The notes under the pieces: model-generated
The model's database searches: none
The model's input: only the letters and a program-made list of their open reading frames with translations
Told to the model about the DNA's origin: nothing
DNA from: Mesostigma viride
Taxonomy: Eukaryota; Streptophyta; Mesostigmatophyceae; Mesostigmatales; Mesostigmataceae
DNA length: 64,000 bases
Assembly: GCA_009746045.1 (NCBI GenBank)
Contig: RPFO01000102.1
Location: 385,322 to 449,321 of the forward strand
Direction of reading: 5' to 3'
Translations under genes and position numbers: made by a program
Shown: piece after piece, positions 63,536 through 64,000 of the stretch
Position numbering within the stretch: the first letter of the stretch is position 1
How the letters are laid out: each line of letters starts with the position of its first letter

Positions 63536-64000
63536 TGCTGCCAAGGAATTGGAATCAGCAGTACGGGCGTGACGCAACTGACAGCAAGATTGGCGTCCAA
63601 AAGCGCCATTGTACGCTAGAAGTCGACATCTCGCGATGACAATTGAAAATAGGTCAGCTGACAGTCTCCTGACAAGCCATCTAAAGCAACCCGTATCTTG
63701 AGAACGATTATACAGTATCTGTGAAGCCCCGCGTTCGCAGTACAGGCTGGTTAGGCCAAAAGGGTCAAAATTGTGTCAGGTGGCCTTAACTTTTGAAATA
63801 CTTTTCCAAAAATACCGCAAAATATATCAAAATTCATGGGAAAATATTTTTAAAACATCTACGTTGAGAAAATGCCACTTTTGCTGACCAAACTAGGGCT
63901 AAACAAGCATATTGTGCTTCCCCTGCTTAAGTTAACATGGAGACAAGCCCACAGCTCCAGCCAATAGTGTGGCAGGTCAAAAAAATCTGGAAAAATATTC

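Overview
This window is eukaryotic nuclear DNA made almost entirely of transposable elements nested inside one another. The organism is probably a unicellular alga or other protist, but the sequence does not fix the taxon. The basis is the presence of chromodomain Ty3 elements, Ty1/copia-like elements, APE-type and restriction-endonuclease-type LINEs, hAT elements and MITE-like elements, together with the absence of operons, rRNA and any convincing host gene. The labels LINE-A, LINE-B, GyA, GyB, CoA and CoB are mine.

Nest 1 (about 1.3-11.7 kb, minus strand): LINE-A is a non-LTR retrotransposon. It has an L1-ORF1-like module (coiled coil, RRM, C-terminal domain), a RING-H2 finger, a C2H2-like finger, a reverse transcriptase with YLDD, a CCHC knuckle and an RPD-type endonuclease tail. 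It is split by a 2.36-kb TIR element (TA duplication), a 1.48-kb hAT element (8-bp duplication), a 1.3-kb inverted-repeat element and a ~0.36-kb insert. Removing the first two with one target copy each leaves open reading frames.

11.7-16.4 kb holds LINE debris, a 4-unit 173-bp tandem array and unrecognised DNA.

Nest 2 (16.4-34.4 kb): a ~0.67-kb TIR element (GTGGA duplication) contains GyA, a Ty3 element with identical 574-bp LTRs. GyA contains CoA (minus strand, CCTTC duplication), and CoA contains a 493-bp MITE (TGTT duplication). That is four levels.

34.4-37 kb holds a small MITE, a palindrome and unrecognised DNA.

Nest 3 (37.1-59.7 kb): LINE-B (APE endonuclease, RT) is split by CoB (GATGT duplication). 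CoB contains GyB (GCGCA duplication) and a solo LTR. GyB contains an hAT element with a partial transposase gene and a 97-bp foldback repeat that replaces its RT and RNase H.

59.8-64 kb is mostly unrecognised, with short tandem repeats and a weak candidate for host exons.

The main biological points are these. Both copia-like elements have the order GAG-INT-PR-RT-RH, with protease after integrase, plus a DTQA protease motif, an HGDD RT box and AG...CT LTR ends. The Ty3 family encodes a small protein with an RNase H1-type hybrid-binding domain and a large unknown third ORF that shows mostly synonymous divergence between copies. GyA and GyB have complementary pol deletions (GyA lacks most of INT, GyB lacks RT-RH), which suggests mobilisation in trans.

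Most ORFs carry frameshifts. Some could be consensus errors in an assembly, so the calls rest on domain content, LTR/TIR structure and target-site duplications.
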